From assembly GCF_026342835.1 (NCBI RefSeq), contig NZ_JAPEMI010000001.1, positions 2,176,501 through 2,240,500 on the forward strand: a stretch of DNA of 64,000 nt, in the 5' to 3' direction. Origin of the DNA: Streptomyces sp. NBC_00154 (GTDB lineage Bacteria; Actinomycetota; Actinomycetes; Streptomycetales; Streptomycetaceae). Below, in pieces: positions 16,575-25,663 of this stretch (the first letter of the stretch is position 1; each line of letters starts with the position of its first letter). A model generated the notes under the pieces. It saw nothing but the letters and a program-made list of their open reading frames with translations, ran no database searches and was not told the origin of the DNA. The translations under genes were made by a program, and so were the position numbers.

Positions 16575-19361
16575 GTGAGCCGCGATCGCCATGCGAACGA
16601 CAGCGGACCGGGGAAACTGGTCGGGCGTCGACAGGACCTCGAGCGGCTCGACGAGCTTCTTGACCCCACGGCAGACGTCCCGGGGGCGTTGCTGCTGTCG
16701 GGTGAGCCCGGGGTGGGTAAGACCGCCTTGCTGAACGCGGTCGCCCAGCGCGCCTCGGCGGCCGGTGCCCGGGTCCTCCGGGCGGCGGGCGCGGAATTCG
16801 AGGCCGATATGACGTACTCCGGTCTGAATCAGATTCTTTTTCTCCTTCACGAGGAGATCGAGGCGCTCGACGACGTGTACCGCGAGGCGCTGCGGGTGGC
16901 CCTGGGGTTTACCACCGGCCGGGCACCTGAAGGGCTTGTCGTCGCCAACGCCACTCTGGCCCTGTTGCGTCGCGCGGCCTCGTCGCAGCCGTTGTTGCTG
17001 ATCGTGGACGACCTACCCTGGATCGACCGGGCCAGCGCGGTGGTCCTCGGCTTTGTGGCCCGCCGCCTCACCGGTAGCCGCATCACTGTGCTGGCCGCGG
17101 CCCGCAGAGGACACCACAGCTTCTTCGACGGCGGCAGCCTGCCCGAGCACGAGGTCCTGCCGCTGGACGACGAATCAGCACGCCAGCTGGTCGGCACCCG
17201 TCATCCGGGCCTGGTCGGGGGCGTGATGGACAGGATCATCACCGCCGCCCACGGCAATCCGCTCGCCCTGCTCGAACTGCCCACCGCCTTGACCGGACCC
17301 CAGCGTGCCGCACTGGAACGCCTCCCCGATGTGCTGCCGTTGAGCCGACGTCTCGAAGCCCTCTACGTCTCACGCGTGGCCGATCTGCCCGCAGCCTCGC
17401 GCCGCCTCCTGTTGGTGGCGGCGCTCGACGGAACCGGGGATCTGGCCGTCCTGCAGCTCGCGGGACATCACCCCCTGGTCGCAGCCACACTGGTGGATTT
17501 CGGCCCCGCCGAACACGATGACCTGGTCCGCATCGACGAGAGCGACCATCGGCTGCACTTCCGGCATCCGTTGATCCGCTCTGCGATCGTCGAGGCCTCC
17601 ACCACCGCGGAGCGCCGAGCGTCGCACCGCGTCCTCGCCGAGGTGCTGAAGGACCAACTTGAGCGCCGTGCCTGGCACTTGGGCGAGGCATCGGTGGAAC
17701 CCGACGAGGAGGTCGCGGCCCTCCTCGAACGCAGCGCCCACCGGGTCATCGCTCGCGGAGACTCGGTCGCCGCGATCCGGGCTCTCACCCGCGCAGGACA
17801 CCTGAGCCCCGAAGCGCCCGACCGCGCCCGCCGGCTCGCCCGGGCGGCCTTCATCGGCGCCGACGCCACCGGTGAACTGGTCAGCGCCTCCCATCTCCTC
17901 GAAGGCGCCCGCCAGGCAGGTTCCGAGGATCACGCTTCGCTGTACTCGGCGGCTACCGCGGTTCATCTGATACTCAACAGCACAGGTGACATCGACTTGG
18001 CGCACCATGTGATCGTGAGCGCCCTCGAAGAAGCGATGCGCCGAGAGGGTGCCTACGATCCCGCGATGGACGAAGCCCTTTATGTGCTGTTGCTGGTGTG
18101 CCACTTCAGCGGCCGGGGGGAACTGTGGGAAGCGTTTAACGCGCTCATGAAAGAGTTGCCCGAGGTGCCTCCAGTGATGACGGTGACCGCGGCAACACTC
18201 GGCGATCCCGCACGGGCCGATGCCGCCGCGCTGCGCGGCCTGGACGACATGCTCACCGGGCTGGCCCTTGAGACCGATCCGACGAAGATCGTCCGGGTCA
18301 GTACCGCGTGCGTCTACGTCGACAGACTGCCCTCCGCGCGCGACGCGTCCTGGGGGATCCTGCGCCACGGACGGGCCGCAGGTCTGCCGATCAAACAGCT
18401 CGGTGTTCTTCCGGTTCTCTGTCAGGACGCGTTCAATACCGGCCGGTGGGACGAGGTGATCACCCTGGCCGATGAAGGACTCGACCTGAGGGAACAGGTC
18501 AACTACCCCATGTACACCTGGTACTTCCGGTACGAGAAAGCCCTGGTGGCGGCGGTACGCGGGGACATCGGTTCCGCAACCGAGACAGCCGACGCGATGA
18601 CCTCGTGGGCCGTCTCCCGCGGCGCAGGTCTGGCGCTGAACGGTGCCGAACACCTCCGGGTGTTGTCCGGAATCACGGAGGGGGACTTCGAAAGCGCCTA
18701 TCGGCATGCGGCGGCCATCAGCCCGGCCGGCACGCTCGCGCGCTATGTCCCCCATGCGATGTGGGTGGTGATGGACCTGGTGGAAGCCGCTGTGCGCACC
18801 GATCGGCTTGCAGCGGCGACAGCCCACGTGCGGGCCGCTCAGGAAGCGGGGATCGCGGACATCTCGCCACGCCTCGCCCTGCTCGTCGGCGGTGCCGCAG
18901 CCCTGGCGGCCCCGGCGGACGACAAGGCGATAGCGCTCTACCATCAGGCTCTGTCCCTCCCGGGCATCGAGCTGTGGCCCTTCGAGCGGGCGCGGGTGAC
19001 GCTCGCCCACGGCGAACGGCTACGGAAAGCGAAAATGACCAGCGCCGCCAGAAAGGCGCTGGTGACGGCACTGGAAACCTTCGAAGAACTCGAGGCGCGT
19101 CCGTGGGCCGACCGGGCCAGACGCGAGCTCAAGGCGGCCGGATGGACGTTTGGGCGTGGACCGGGCACCACCAGGCTCACACCACAGGAATGGGAGATCG
19201 CTCACCTCGCCGCCTCCGGACTCACCAACAAACAAATTGCCTACAAGCTCCAACTCTCCCACCGCACCGTGAGCGGCCACCTCTACCAAGCGTTTCCCAA
19301 ACTCGGCATCACCTCCCGCGCAGCCCTACGCGACGCCCTGGCAAACCTGGACCAGCGATAA
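16575..19361 (+). CDS. LAL-type (large ATP-binding) LuxR-family transcriptional regulator
   Basis: The protein has 928 residues from GTG 16575, chosen because GGGAGA sits seven bases upstream; a TTG at 16524 in the same frame has no such site. Walker A GEPGVGKT is at residues 43-50 and Walker B LLIVDDLPWID near 141-151, forming an AAA/STAND-type ATPase module. A long helical region of TPR-like repeats follows. The last ~65 residues are a LuxR helix-turn-helix (LTPQEWEIAHLAASGLTNKQ, then IAYKLQLSHRTVSGHLYQAF). LAL proteins are usually pathway activators. No biosynthetic cluster is next to it, so its target is unclear; the closest gene is the flavin-dependent oxidoreductase at 19938. Confidence 0.92.
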   Translation: MSRDRHANDSGPGKLVGRRQDLERLDELLDPTADVPGALLLSGEPGVGKTALLNAVAQRASAAGARVLRAAGAEFEADMTYSGLNQILFLLHEEIEALDDVYREALRVALGFTTGRAPEGLVVANATLALLRRAASSQPLLLIVDDLPWIDRASAVVLGFVARRLTGSRITVLAAARRGHHSFFDGGSLPEHEVLPLDDESARQLVGTRHPGLVGGVMDRIITAAHGNPLALLELPTALTGPQRAALERLPDVLPLSRRLEALYVSRVADLPAASRRLLLVAALDGTGDLAVLQLAGHHPLVAATLVDFGPAEHDDLVRIDESDHRLHFRHPLIRSAIVEASTTAERRASHRVLAEVLKDQLERRAWHLGEASVEPDEEVAALLERSAHRVIARGDSVAAIRALTRAGHLSPEAPDRARRLARAAFIGADATGELVSASHLLEGARQAGSEDHASLYSAATAVHLILNSTGDIDLAHHVIVSALEEAMRREGAYDPAMDEALYVLLLVCHFSGRGELWEAFNALMKELPEVPPVMTVTAATLGDPARADAAALRGLDDMLTGLALETDPTKIVRVSTACVYVDRLPSARDASWGILRHGRAAGLPIKQLGVLPVLCQDAFNTGRWDEVITLADEGLDLREQVNYPMYTWYFRYEKALVAAVRGDIGSATETADAMTSWAVSRGAGLALNGAEHLRVLSGITEGDFESAYRHAAAISPAGTLARYVPHAMWVVMDLVEAAVRTDRLAAATAHVRAAQEAGIADISPRLALLVGGAAALAAPADDKAIALYHQALSLPGIELWPFERARVTLAHGERLRKAKMTSAARKALVTALETFEELEARPWADRARRELKAAGWTFGRGPGTTRLTPQEWEIAHLAASGLTNKQIAYKLQLSHRTVSGHLYQAFPKLGITSRAALRDALANLDQR

Positions 19362-19937
19362 GCCACGTCATGCCGCTTCCAGGGCGAGGTGCTCGACGCG
19401 GCGAGCGGCGGCTGACTCCTCGGTTGTGTCGCCTCCCACCCACCGATCAGGACAGACACCCGTCGGCCCGCCCGTGCGGGCAGCGGTTGTGGTGGACGGC
19501 CACCCCCCGCGCGGCGCGATGTGCGCCGACGGCCGCTGCGTCCACCTGATCTCCGCTCTGCGCGACCGCGGCCTGCGCCATCACGAGCGGGACGTGACAA
19601 CCCGGCCGTTGCCCGCCCTCGGACTCACGTGATCATTCCGCACCGATCGCGAGGACGACGGAGCCTGGGGGGAAGGGGCCTCAACCCGGTCTGCCCGGAC
19701 CGATCCGTTATCTCTACCTGGGTTGCCTCGTCAGGTCATCTGACTGAGGCCATGGGATGGGCCCCGCTGGCATGCTCGCCTGGCGGCCGTGGTCCGTTCC
19801 TCATTTCCGGTCGGCCGTAACTTCTGGAGCGGAGGCGCCAGGGCTCCGCCGCACCCCGACCTGTCTGCCACAAAACCTCAAAGAGTAATGATCCACCCAG
19901 CAGTCATTTGTTCGAATTTGTTCCAGGAGCACGCCTG
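19362..19937. other. Intergenic stretch of 576 nt with no supported gene
   Basis: No frame here has a ribosome site, a recognisable family or consistent coding character. One open frame at 19426-19632 (68 codons) reads somewhat protein-like near its end (CADGRCVHLISALRDRG), and could be a gene tail left after a deletion. The last 60 bases are AT-richer and hold the leader of the next gene. Confidence 0.5.
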
Positions 19938-20792
19938 ATGAAAATCGGAATCGGCCTTCCCAACCAGGTACGCAACGTGCGGCCCGCGGTCATTCCCGAG
20001 TGGGCCAGGCGCTCCGAGGAGGCCGGGTTCTCTTCGCTCGGCACCGTCGGCCGCATCGCCTACCCGGGTGTCATGGACACCGTGGCACTGGCGGCCTCCG
20101 CCGGTGCCACGGCCACCATCGGCCTCATCAGCAACGTCCTGCTCGGCCCGGTGTGGCCCGCGGTGATGCTGGCGAAGGAGGCCGCCAGCATCGACGGAGT
20201 CTCCGGCAGTCGGCTGACCCTCGGTCTCGGGCTGGGTGGTCGCCCGGACGACTTCGTCGTCGACGGCCTTGGCCCCCGTGGCACTGGGGCACGCCTCGAC
20301 AGGGATCTCCGGACTTACCGGAGCATCTGGCGTGGCAAGGCCGTCCCCGGCAGCGACAACCCCGCGGTGAGCGCGGGAAGCCGGGAGGTGCCGATCCTGT
20401 TCGGCGGCGCGACCCAGGCGTCATTCGAGCGCGTGGCCCGTTCGGGCGAGGGCTACATCGGCCCTTCGGCCCCCGCCTCCATGATCGCCCCCGCGTTCGA
20501 CGCCGTCAGGGCGGCCTGGGCGGCGGCGGGACGCCCCGGATCACCCCGTCTGGTCGCCATCGCTTACTTCACCCTCGCCGACGCCGACGCGGGCCGCGCC
20601 AACGTCCATGACTACTACAGCGCGATCGGCCCGGAGACCGCCGACTTCATCTCCAGCGGAGTCAGCGCAGGGGCGGAGGCGGTCAAGGCGACGGTGGAGT
20701 CCTTCACGGAGATCGGCGCCGATGAACTGATCTTCAATCCGGCACTCGACGACATCGGCGAAGTCGAACGACTGGCCGAGATCGTTCTGTAA
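19938..20792 (+). CDS. Luciferase-like (LLM) flavin-dependent oxidoreductase
   Basis: A 284-residue TIM-barrel monooxygenase or reductase using FMN or F420. ATG 19938 has CAGGAG eight bases upstream. The N-terminus MKIGIGLPNQ, the WARRSEEAGFSSLGTVGRI segment and ASIDGVSGSRLTLGLGLGGR match the bacterial luciferase-like family. VPILFGGATQASFERVARSG matches the usual late strand and loop. The sequence does not distinguish FMN from F420 use. It stands alone between the LAL regulator and the hemerythrin gene and may be a target of that regulator. Confidence 0.87.
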   Translation: MKIGIGLPNQVRNVRPAVIPEWARRSEEAGFSSLGTVGRIAYPGVMDTVALAASAGATATIGLISNVLLGPVWPAVMLAKEAASIDGVSGSRLTLGLGLGGRPDDFVVDGLGPRGTGARLDRDLRTYRSIWRGKAVPGSDNPAVSAGSREVPILFGGATQASFERVARSGEGYIGPSAPASMIAPAFDAVRAAWAAAGRPGSPRLVAIAYFTLADADAGRANVHDYYSAIGPETADFISSGVSAGAEAVKATVESFTEIGADELIFNPALDDIGEVERLAEIVL

Positions 20793-21069
20793 CACCTGGC
20801 CTGCTGGCCGTCTCGCGTCACTCCTCACCGCCGAGGGGCCACAACCGCCCCACCTGTGCCGGCCCGTGGGCCGGGCACCGGACAAATGGCGGCGCACTAC
20901 CGAGGAGCGGCACAGCGGCCCCCGACTTCGCCGGGCACCCGGCGAATCCCGTCGACGATGACGGTTCCGCACCCCACGGGCTTTCCGCCCGTACACAACG
21001 TCATGCCCGGTCGCCGACACCAGCCGCATTCCGTGACTGGATCTGCGGCTGCGATACAAGGAAGAGACA

Positions 21070-21753
21070 ATGGCTGCACTCGTCAACGAACCCATGGCCG
21101 ATACGCGCGACATGTACATGGCGCACAGAGCGCTACGCCGAGAATTCCGGCTGCTTCCCGGCCTCATCCGGTCCGTCGCGCCGGGTGACACCCGGCGCGT
21201 GGAGGTCGTCGGTGCCCACGCGGCGCTGGTGTGCGCCGTCCTGCACCAACACCACGAGGGCGAGGACCTGTTGCTGTGGCCCAAGCTCATGGCGCGCGGG
21301 GGTGCCGAGGCGGCAGCCATCGTGCCGACAATGGAGCAGCAGCATCACGCCATCGAGGACGGGTACACAGAGGTCACCGGGCTGCTGGACGGCTGGCGCT
21401 CCACCGGGCAGGGCGGCGAAGAACTCGCCGATGCGTTCGAGAGGCTGACGACTGCCCTCGTGGAGCACACGGCGCTGGAGGAGAAGGAGATCCTGCCGCT
21501 GACCGAGAAGCACCTGACCGCGAAGGAGTGGCACCAACTCGGCGAGCACGGAAAGGCGGTCACCCCGAGGAACGTCATGGCGCTCGTCTTCGGAATGGCC
21601 ATGTACGAGGGCGACCCCGAGGTCATCAAAGCCGTCCTCGCGACAACCCCACTGCCCGTTCGGCTGCTCGTCCCGGCCATCGGACGCCGCCAGTACGCGG
21701 CCCACGCCAAGCGGGTCCACGGCACGGCCACGCCCCCGCGCCTCGGCGCCTGA
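21070..21753 (+). CDS. Hemerythrin-domain protein
   Basis: A 227-residue soluble protein with a four-helix di-iron hemerythrin-like fold. ATG 21070 has AAGGAAGAG upstream. Likely iron ligands are visible in the family order: the His in MAHRALRREF, HHEGEDLLLWPKL, QQHHAIEDGYTE and EHTALEEKEILPL. The C-terminal ~70 residues form a helical extension also seen in other actinobacterial hemerythrin-domain proteins. The likely role is oxygen, nitric-oxide or redox sensing or binding, by family. The next sequence downstream is a broken sigma-factor gene in the same orientation. Confidence 0.85.
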   Translation: MAALVNEPMADTRDMYMAHRALRREFRLLPGLIRSVAPGDTRRVEVVGAHAALVCAVLHQHHEGEDLLLWPKLMARGGAEAAAIVPTMEQQHHAIEDGYTEVTGLLDGWRSTGQGGEELADAFERLTTALVEHTALEEKEILPLTEKHLTAKEWHQLGEHGKAVTPRNVMALVFGMAMYEGDPEVIKAVLATTPLPVRLLVPAIGRRQYAAHAKRVHGTATPPRLGA

Positions 21754-21906
21754 GACGGTCGCCGGTTGCGCGGGCTCCAACTCACCGAACGGGCGGAACG
21801 CAAGCCGACCGCGGTCGCGACTTCTAACCGACTCACCGTGTCGTGTCCTTCGGCCACCAGGGAAAGCACACCTCGGCCACTCCCCCAGAAATTGGACCAT
21901 GAAGAC

Positions 21907-22155
21907 CATCGCCGGCTCTACAGCACCCACGGATCGGTCCGGCGCCGGCTGCTCACGGTGACCCGCAAACTCGTCATGGACCGTCTGCGCAGCGTCCCTT
22001 CCCTCTACGAGACGGTAGGCGTGGAGAACCAGGACGTCGTTCAGCTCGACCACGCGGACGTGGTGCTCGCGTGGGTCGACGCCACCGCTCTGTCACGGCT
22101 GCTCTCCCTTGAACACCGCGAGGTCCTGGTGCACACCTGTCTGTGCGCCCGAACG
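21907..22155 (+). pseudogene. ECF sigma factor, internal fragment truncated at both ends
   Basis: The reading frame carries THGSVRRRLLTVTRKLVMDR, then LRSVPSLYETVGVENQDVVQ, then ATALSRLLSLEHREVLVHTC, which is the end of region 2, the linker and the first part of region 4 of an ECF sigma factor. The -10-binding helices before it and the DNA-recognition helix of region 4 after it are both missing. After LCART the frame becomes antisense to the end of the neighbouring minus-strand gene. There is no start codon with a ribosome site. Confidence 0.7.
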
Positions 22156-22162
22156 GGTTCGA

Positions 22163-22726
22163 TCACGCCGGCCCGCGCCCGCGCGCCCGCCGCGACGTCG
22201 CCGCACGGAGCACGCGCTGTCCCTCGGTCGAGACGTCAAGCACCTGGCGCAGCCCCGCCCCCGCAGACTCCGCCAGCATCTCCAGGATCCGGATCTGCCG
22301 GCGCACCTCCCCGGTGACCAGCGGCCCGGCCTCCGTCGGACCGTCCTCGCGGCAGCGCCGCAGCAGATCGTCCCCGGCAGCGGGTGTCGCGTCCTGCCCG
22401 AGGTGGACCTCCAGGGCCAGGAGGGAGCAGGCGTCCGCCCACGCCCGCAGCCCCGGATCCGTCCGCTCCGCAGGCGCTTCACCGAGCAGCTTCCGTATCG
22501 CCGGTATCGCCCCGTCCACCCCGGAGGGCACGTCGTTCAGCGCCGCGCGGGCCTCAGCCAGGCGGTCCGGCCATTCGTCGCCGTTGGCGCAGGCCGCCCA
22601 GAGCGGACGCAGGGGGTCGGGGTCGGCGCCCTCCGCGGGCTGCGGCAGGCATCGGTCGAGGCAGGCGGTTCCGCTCGCGACCAGTGCCCGCTCGTCCGCG
22701 GTGGCGATCAGTTCCAGCAGGCTCAT
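22163..22726 (-). CDS. Conserved hypothetical helical protein
   Basis: A 187-residue protein from ATG 22726, preceded on its strand by GGGGGAGAAG. The sequence is mostly helical and charged (SLLELIATADERALVASGT, LLALEVHLGQDATPAAGDD, VTGEVRRQIRILEMLAESAG), with no signal peptide, membrane span or enzyme motif. The same frame is open far upstream, but that part is antisense to the DUF4328 gene. I do not recognise a family. It follows the DUF4328 gene on the same strand, with a hairpin between them. Confidence 0.7.
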   Translation of the reverse strand: MSLLELIATADERALVASGTACLDRCLPQPAEGADPDPLRPLWAACANGDEWPDRLAEARAALNDVPSGVDGAIPAIRKLLGEAPAERTDPGLRAWADACSLLALEVHLGQDATPAAGDDLLRRCREDGPTEAGPLVTGEVRRQIRILEMLAESAGAGLRQVLDVSTEGQRVLRAATSRRARGRGPA

Positions 22727-22870
22727 CGGCTTCTCCCCCGTCGGCCTGTCCCCGTACGGGTCCGCACGGGGACGCGGCGCTTCCCGTTGCCGCATACCGC
22801 TTTCAGCGTCGAATGGCTCAAAATCGTCACTGCTGGAGTCTGAAATCGCACCCCAACGGGGGTTCGTCCC

Positions 22871-22889
22871 CCCGCTGAGCCTCAGCGGG
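22871..22889 (-). terminator. Small hairpin after the DUF4328 gene
   Basis: A 9-bp inverted repeat with a single-base centre (22871-22889) lies 8 nt past the stop of the DUF4328 gene. In practice the loop would open to about 5 nt. Confidence 0.5.
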
Positions 22890-22896
22890 TCCGTCC

Positions 22897-23685
22897 TCAG
22901 CTGAGCGGATACATGCCCAGCGCCGCCCGCTCCCCCTGCATCCGGGTCAGTTTGCGCACGAAGAGGATCGCGAACACCGCGGCCACGATGCCGAACGCAT
23001 CGGCTGCCAACATCCGGCCGGCCGCGTCCATGACCTCCTGCGCCTCCTCTGCCTTCATGTACTGCTGGGAGGCGTACCGGGAGAAGAGCGACGAGCAGAC
23101 CCATGCCCCCCACCACAGATTGACCGGGGCCACGGAAACCGTGCGCCAGCTGCCGTCGGTGTGGGTCTGGGCGCTCGCGGTCCAGATGCCGCCCGCGATC
23201 CGACGCGGCAGCCACAGATTGGCGACCGGGACGAACCAGGCGCCGACCGCCCATCCGGGCTTCATCTGCTGCATGCTCGCGTCGAACACCTCGGCGTTCA
23301 GCCGCACCCGCCGGAACCAGAGGATGAAGACGACGAAGGTGGCCAGCATCACCAGGAGTTGAAGGACCCCTGAGGCCGCATACAGGTTGTCGGCGCGATC
23401 CGCCTCGGCGTCGTCGAGCGTCGCCAGGCCGTTGTCCAGCGCATCGCCGAGCAGGCTGCGGATGTTCAGCCCAGCGAGCACGGCGAGCAGGTCGGCCGCG
23501 GCGGCGACCACGAGCAGGATGACGACGGCCTTCGCGAGCCCGTCGGGTGAGCGCAGCTGCTGTTGCGGCGACGCGAAGAACGGAGCCGCAGGCATCGGCG
23601 CCGACGCCCCGACAGGGCCGGCGCACAGGATGCAGAGCCCCTCCGCGGTGACCGGCGGTCTGATGCGGCAGGTTGAGCACAGCAT
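22897..23685 (-). CDS. DUF4328 membrane protein with zinc-ribbon-like N-terminus
   Basis: A 262-residue membrane protein from ATG 23685, with GGGGGG upstream. Residues 1-25 hold two cysteine pairs (MLCSTCRIRPP and GLCILC), a likely zinc ribbon. After a Pro/Gln linker come several membrane spans: KAVVILLVVAAAADLLAVLA, LLVMLATFVVFILWFRRVRL and VWAP-type WAVGAWFVPVANLWLPRRIA, the last typical of DUF4328. The function of the family is unknown. It sits between a hexosaminidase gene and a hypothetical gene, all on the minus strand. Confidence 0.85.
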   Translation of the reverse strand: MLCSTCRIRPPVTAEGLCILCAGPVGASAPMPAAPFFASPQQQLRSPDGLAKAVVILLVVAAAADLLAVLAGLNIRSLLGDALDNGLATLDDAEADRADNLYAASGVLQLLVMLATFVVFILWFRRVRLNAEVFDASMQQMKPGWAVGAWFVPVANLWLPRRIAGGIWTASAQTHTDGSWRTVSVAPVNLWWGAWVCSSLFSRYASQQYMKAEEAQEVMDAAGRMLAADAFGIVAAVFAILFVRKLTRMQGERAALGMYPLS

Positions 23686-23807
23686 GAAGTGGCCCCCCAG
23701 GGTTCTGAATCTTTCACAAGAACGCGCGTCTCCACCCCCGGAGCGCGCGGCAAGCGGAATGTAGCCCCGGCCCACCGTGATGTCCATCGAGATCCGGTAC
23801 GGCCCAC

Positions 23808-25412
23808 TCAGCCCGACTTGTCGATCGTCCCGGCGAGCGCCTGGAACTGACTCCAGCTCAGCGCCGGCTTCCTCGGATCCCAGAGTTTCTGGGCCGTGGC
23901 CCGTAGCGGCATCCGGATCCCCGCCGCCACCTGCGCCGGCGTCTGTGCCTGTGGCAGGTCGCCCCAGACCGCGAACCGGCCGCCCAGGATCTGGCCCGAA
24001 TAACGGGCCGGGACCGGCTGGGTGCCGCGCAGGACGAGCGGCGTCCACAGCTCGTAGATCCGCTTACCCGTCGGGTAGACGAACTGATTGGGCTGGCCGA
24101 GCACGTAGTAGAGGAACTCGTCGTTGAGGTTCACCACCCGGCGACCCTCGCTCAGGTACTCCTCCGGCGGCCGTGCGCCGTACTCCTTGCCCGTCCAGTA
24201 CTCGACCTCGATGCCCTTGTCGGCCCGGACGATGCCGCCGCGGAAGAAGCCGTCGTTCCAGGCCTTCGGCTGCAGGCCGTGCGGGCGCACCACCGCCGCC
24301 CGGTCGTTGAGCCATCCGGTGGCGAGGTCCTTGATGCCGGCCGCCGCGCCGTACTTCAGCTGGGCGGCACGCTGCAGCTGCGGGTACGAGGCGGCGGGGT
24401 TCTGGACCGTCAGCGCGCGGTATTCGTCACCGCCGAGATGCCAGTACCTGCCGCCGAAGAGATCCGCGAACTCGCCGATCAGCTGGTCGATGAGTTTCGC
24501 CGCGTCGGGACGGGAGATGTCGATCGACCCGGTCGAGGCCACGCCCGCCGTGTTGCGCAGCTGGAGTTCGGGGTGGGCGCGCAGGACGGCGCCGAGATGG
24601 CCCGGGGAGTCGATCTCGGGGACCACATCGATGTGCAGCCGGCCTGCGAGGGCGAGGATCTGACGGACCTCCGCCTTGGTGAGATGTTCGGGCGACACCA
24701 CCTCGGGGTGGGTGTCCGACTGGATCCGGAATGCCTGGTCGTCGGAGAAGTGCAGGCCCAACTGGTTGAGCTTGAGGTCGGCCATCTCGCGCAGCCGGTC
24801 CTCGATCCAGCCCACGCTGTAGTACTTGCGCGCGATGTCGAGGTTGAGCCCGCGCTGCGACCGGTCGGGGCGGTCGCGCACCTCCCCCTCGGGCATGGTG
24901 CCGTCGGCGCGCAGCGCCTGTTTGAGGGTGCGGGTTCCGTAGAAGACGCCCGCCTGGTCGGGGCCGGTGATGGTGACCCGCCCGTCGTGGGTCCTCAGGG
25001 TGTACGACTCGGGGGCGCCCTTGCCGGGGGTTCCGAGGGCCAGCTCGACATCGCCCGCGCGGGCGGGGACGGCACCCCGGTAACTGATCTTCAGCTCCTT
25101 GGCGAGCAGCTGCGCCTCGTCCGCGAGTGCCCCGCTGCCGTCGCCGATCACGACGGCGCTGGTCGGCCCCGGCCGCCAGCCGGGGCCCCGGGCTGGGATG
25201 TGCTCACGTACGGCGGGGATGGTGCGGGGTGCGACGGAGAGCGGGTAGCTACGGGTCGGCGAAGGGGACGCGTGCGAGGGCGTGCTGGCCCCGGCCGTCC
25301 CCTCTTGGCGTCCGGTGTCGGACACTTCCGGCCAGACGACGACGGTGATCGTCACCGCGGCCGCCGCAGTGAGGGCAGCTCCGGCCACGAGCGCACCCCG
25401 TGAGAGCGACAT
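23808..25412 (-). CDS. Beta-N-acetylhexosaminidase (GH20)
   Basis: An exported 534-residue glycoside hydrolase that removes terminal GlcNAc or GalNAc from chitin- or peptidoglycan-derived sugars. An N-terminal hydrophobic segment (GALVAGAALTAAAAVTITVV) acts as signal or anchor. Residues about 60-170 form the GH20b alpha/beta domain (YTLRTHDGRVTITGPDQAG, FYGTRTLKQ). The catalytic barrel starts at RSQRGLNLDIARKYYS, and the paired acid residues lie in YWHLGGDEY (Asp-Glu). NLNDEFLYYVLG and FAVWGDLPQAQ complete the pocket. It uses ATG 25412. No sugar transporter is adjacent. Confidence 0.92.
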   Translation of the reverse strand: MSLSRGALVAGAALTAAAAVTITVVVWPEVSDTGRQEGTAGASTPSHASPSPTRSYPLSVAPRTIPAVREHIPARGPGWRPGPTSAVVIGDGSGALADEAQLLAKELKISYRGAVPARAGDVELALGTPGKGAPESYTLRTHDGRVTITGPDQAGVFYGTRTLKQALRADGTMPEGEVRDRPDRSQRGLNLDIARKYYSVGWIEDRLREMADLKLNQLGLHFSDDQAFRIQSDTHPEVVSPEHLTKAEVRQILALAGRLHIDVVPEIDSPGHLGAVLRAHPELQLRNTAGVASTGSIDISRPDAAKLIDQLIGEFADLFGGRYWHLGGDEYRALTVQNPAASYPQLQRAAQLKYGAAAGIKDLATGWLNDRAAVVRPHGLQPKAWNDGFFRGGIVRADKGIEVEYWTGKEYGARPPEEYLSEGRRVVNLNDEFLYYVLGQPNQFVYPTGKRIYELWTPLVLRGTQPVPARYSGQILGGRFAVWGDLPQAQTPAQVAAGIRMPLRATAQKLWDPRKPALSWSQFQALAGTIDKSG

Positions 25413-25663
25413 CGTTCAGAAACCTCCGGTATAGGGGCAATAGGGCAAAAGCATGGAGATAGCCGGGCATTCTCCTCAGAGGTTCGTCCATCGGACGTTC
25501 CGAAACTCTCGCTTCCGGGTGATATTCGCGCATCCGTCGGACGGCCGTTACCCCGGCTCGCTAGCGTTGGATCACATTCATCTCTCCCTCACCCTGCATC
25601 CCCCTGGTCTCTCTCGTCCCACCACGCCAGGGTCACAGATGCCGATGATCCGAGGAGCCCACG

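Noticed and set aside
19426..19632. 68-codon plus-strand frame after the LAL gene
   Set aside because: No ribosome site and no family I can name; possibly a gene tail, but not supported as a gene.
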